Assembly: GCA_937916005.1 (NCBI GenBank)
Contig: CALGIA010000463.1
Coordinates: 1 to 6,747, forward strand
DNA from: an uncultured Rhodospirillaceae bacterium
GTDB taxonomy: Bacteria; Pseudomonadota; Alphaproteobacteria; MPNO01
Direction: 5' to 3'
DNA: 6,747 nucleotides
Shown here: positions 5,583 to 6,747 of the stretch, piece after piece
Layout: every line of letters begins with the position of its first letter
Numbering within the stretch: the stretch's first letter is position 1
The notes under the pieces: generated by a model
The model's database searches: none
Told to the model about the DNA's origin: nothing
What the model saw: the letters and a program-made list of their open reading frames with translations, nothing else
Translations under genes and position numbers: made by a program

Positions 5583-6747
5583 ATGCGTCCCCTTGTTATG
5601 GGAATTATTTTGTCGGCCCTGACCTTGCTGCCGGGGAGCGCCAATGCCGCCGCTTCATTGGGCGACGAGACCGATGTTTTTACCGTGCTGGGCGTGTCGG
5701 TCGACGCCACGGCGGCAAACGCCGCCGCCGCGCATGTGCTGGCCCGGGCCCAGGGGCATGAGACCGCCTATAGCAGATTGATCAATCGCCTGGTGCCGAT
5801 TGACCGCCAAATTGATGTTCCCAAGCTTTCCGCCGAGTCGATTGCGTCACTGGTCCGTGATTTCGAGGTGGATGAGGAAAAAACATCCTCCATCCGCTAT
5901 CTCGGTAAGCTCAAATTCAGGTTCAAACGCCGGGCGGTGACCGAGTACCTGAGAGACGCCGGGATTCCATTCGCCGTCACGCGCAGCAAGCCCTTGCTGG
6001 TTTTGCCTGTCTACCGCTCCGCCGGGGTGTATCTGCTCTGGGATGACCCGAACCCGTGGCGTACGGCCTGGTCGGCGCTGCCGCCCGCCGATGGGTTGGC
6101 GCCCATGAAGCACCCGGTCGGAAATTTGGCCGATGTGAATGATATCAGCGCCGAACAGGTCATCACCGGCGATGTGGACCGGTTGCGGGCAATCGCCACG
6201 CGATACGGTGCGGCGGGGGTTGTTCTGGCGCTGGCTGTTCCGTCACGCGACCGCGTCAGCCGGCGACCCTTGATCGAGGTGACCGTGACGCGGTTCGCCG
6301 TCGTTGGCCAGGACCGCAGTATGGTGCGCGGATTCGTCGCCAAGCCCGGTCAGACAATGGCGGCGCTGATTAAATTCGCGGCCCAAAGCATGTCGTCCCA
6401 GATCGAAGAGGATTGGAAAAGCGACAATCTGCTGCGCTTCGGTCAGGACGCGGAACTCATCGCGGTCGCTCCGCTCGACGGATTGCCCGACTGGGTCACC
6501 CTGGCGCGCAGACTGGCCGATGTTGCATTCGTGCGAAAAAGCGAACTGGTTGCCCTGACCCGGACACGGGCGACCGTCCGGCTCGGTTTTCTCGGTGACC
6601 AGGAACAGTTGGCGCTTGCCCTGGCGCAGAAGGACGTGCAACTGGTTCGTGGTCCCGACATGTGGGTTCTGAGAATATCGGGAGCCAGGAAAAAGAGTCA
6701 GGAACAAGACTCCCCACCTGGTCAGTCACGTCAACTGAAGTCAACTG
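5583..6747 (+). CDS. DUF2066 domain-containing exported protein (3' end outside window)
   Basis: At least 388 residues are open to the right edge with no stop. The N-terminus from ATG 5583 is a good Sec signal peptide: Arg2, a hydrophobic stretch LVMGIILSALTLL, then a likely cleavage after ANA (20-22). The mature part fits the DUF2066 family pattern: VSVDATAANAAAAH (38-51), SLVRDFEVDEEKTSSIRYLG (89-108), LKFRF (110-114), then KPLLVLPVYR (136-145) and the distinctive WDDPNPW (153-159). The function of the family is unknown; the protein is probably periplasmic. The last 20 or so residues are polar and low in complexity (KKSQEQDSPPGQSRQ), so the C-terminus is probably near. In-frame ATGs at 5511 and 5562 also exist. 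None of the starts has a strong SD; 5583 is chosen for its signal peptide. The start is therefore uncertain, while the frame is secure. Confidence 0.85.
   Translation, partial: MRPLVMGIILSALTLLPGSANAAASLGDETDVFTVLGVSVDATAANAAAAHVLARAQGHETAYSRLINRLVPIDRQIDVPKLSAESIASLVRDFEVDEEKTSSIRYLGKLKFRFKRRAVTEYLRDAGIPFAVTRSKPLLVLPVYRSAGVYLLWDDPNPWRTAWSALPPADGLAPMKHPVGNLADVNDISAEQVITGDVDRLRAIATRYGAAGVVLALAVPSRDRVSRRPLIEVTVTRFAVVGQDRSMVRGFVAKPGQTMAALIKFAAQSMSSQIEEDWKSDNLLRFGQDAELIAVAPLDGLPDWVTLARRLADVAFVRKSELVALTRTRATVRLGFLGDQEQLALALAQKDVQLVRGPDMWVLRISGARKKSQEQDSPPGQSRQLKST

Noticed and set aside
5552..5761. 69-codon + strand frame starting MDFHDD
   Set aside because: It overlaps the DUF2066 gene in another frame, has an Arg/Gly-rich translation and no motif.
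6243..6707. Minus-strand frame of 154 codons opposite the DUF2066 gene
   Set aside because: It is antisense to a frame with a signal peptide and family motifs. It has no recognisable content and is a shadow of the + strand codon pattern.

Overview
The window is a GC-rich bacterial chromosomal segment. It most likely comes from an alphaproteobacterium, probably Rhodospirillales-like. Three things support this: a very short protein of the alphaproteobacterial aa3-type cytochrome c oxidase subunit IV family, a DUF2066 gene head-to-head with purM, and overall codon use. The genus cannot be told from the sequence.

Layout from left to right. Positions 1-241 are non-coding apart from a doubtful 17-codon reading frame, and hold a 7-bp hairpin. 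Positions 242-1111 (+) encode a 10-helix EamA/DMT-family permease. It converges on an ABC-F ATPase of the YheS type (1108-2982, -), and one CTAG palindrome supplies both stop codons. Divergent from the ABC-F gene is ndk (3119-3541, +), nucleoside diphosphate kinase. Converging on ndk with a 15-nt gap is a 42-codon gene (3557-3685, -) for a small membrane protein of the cytochrome oxidase subunit IV type. Upstream of it on the same strand lie purN (3743-4399) and purM (TTG start at 5469), which overlap by 13 nt and form a translationally coupled pair. Divergent from purM is a secreted or periplasmic DUF2066 protein (about 5583 onward, +) that runs off the right edge with no stop in the window.

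Functionally this is mostly housekeeping. PurM makes AIR and PurN makes FGAR, two steps of de novo purine synthesis. Ndk balances nucleoside triphosphates. The ABC-F protein is probably a ribosome-associated ATPase. The small cox-like protein probably belongs to the respiratory terminal oxidase. The DMT permease and the DUF2066 protein have no assignable substrate or role.

I found no mobile element, CRISPR array, tRNA, rRNA or defence-type system, and nothing I would call a new system. The points most worth a second look are the small cox-like gene, the near-perfect 26-bp dyad just upstream of it, the shared palindromic stop codon, the non-ATG start of purM, and the uncharacterised DUF2066 protein divergent from purM.
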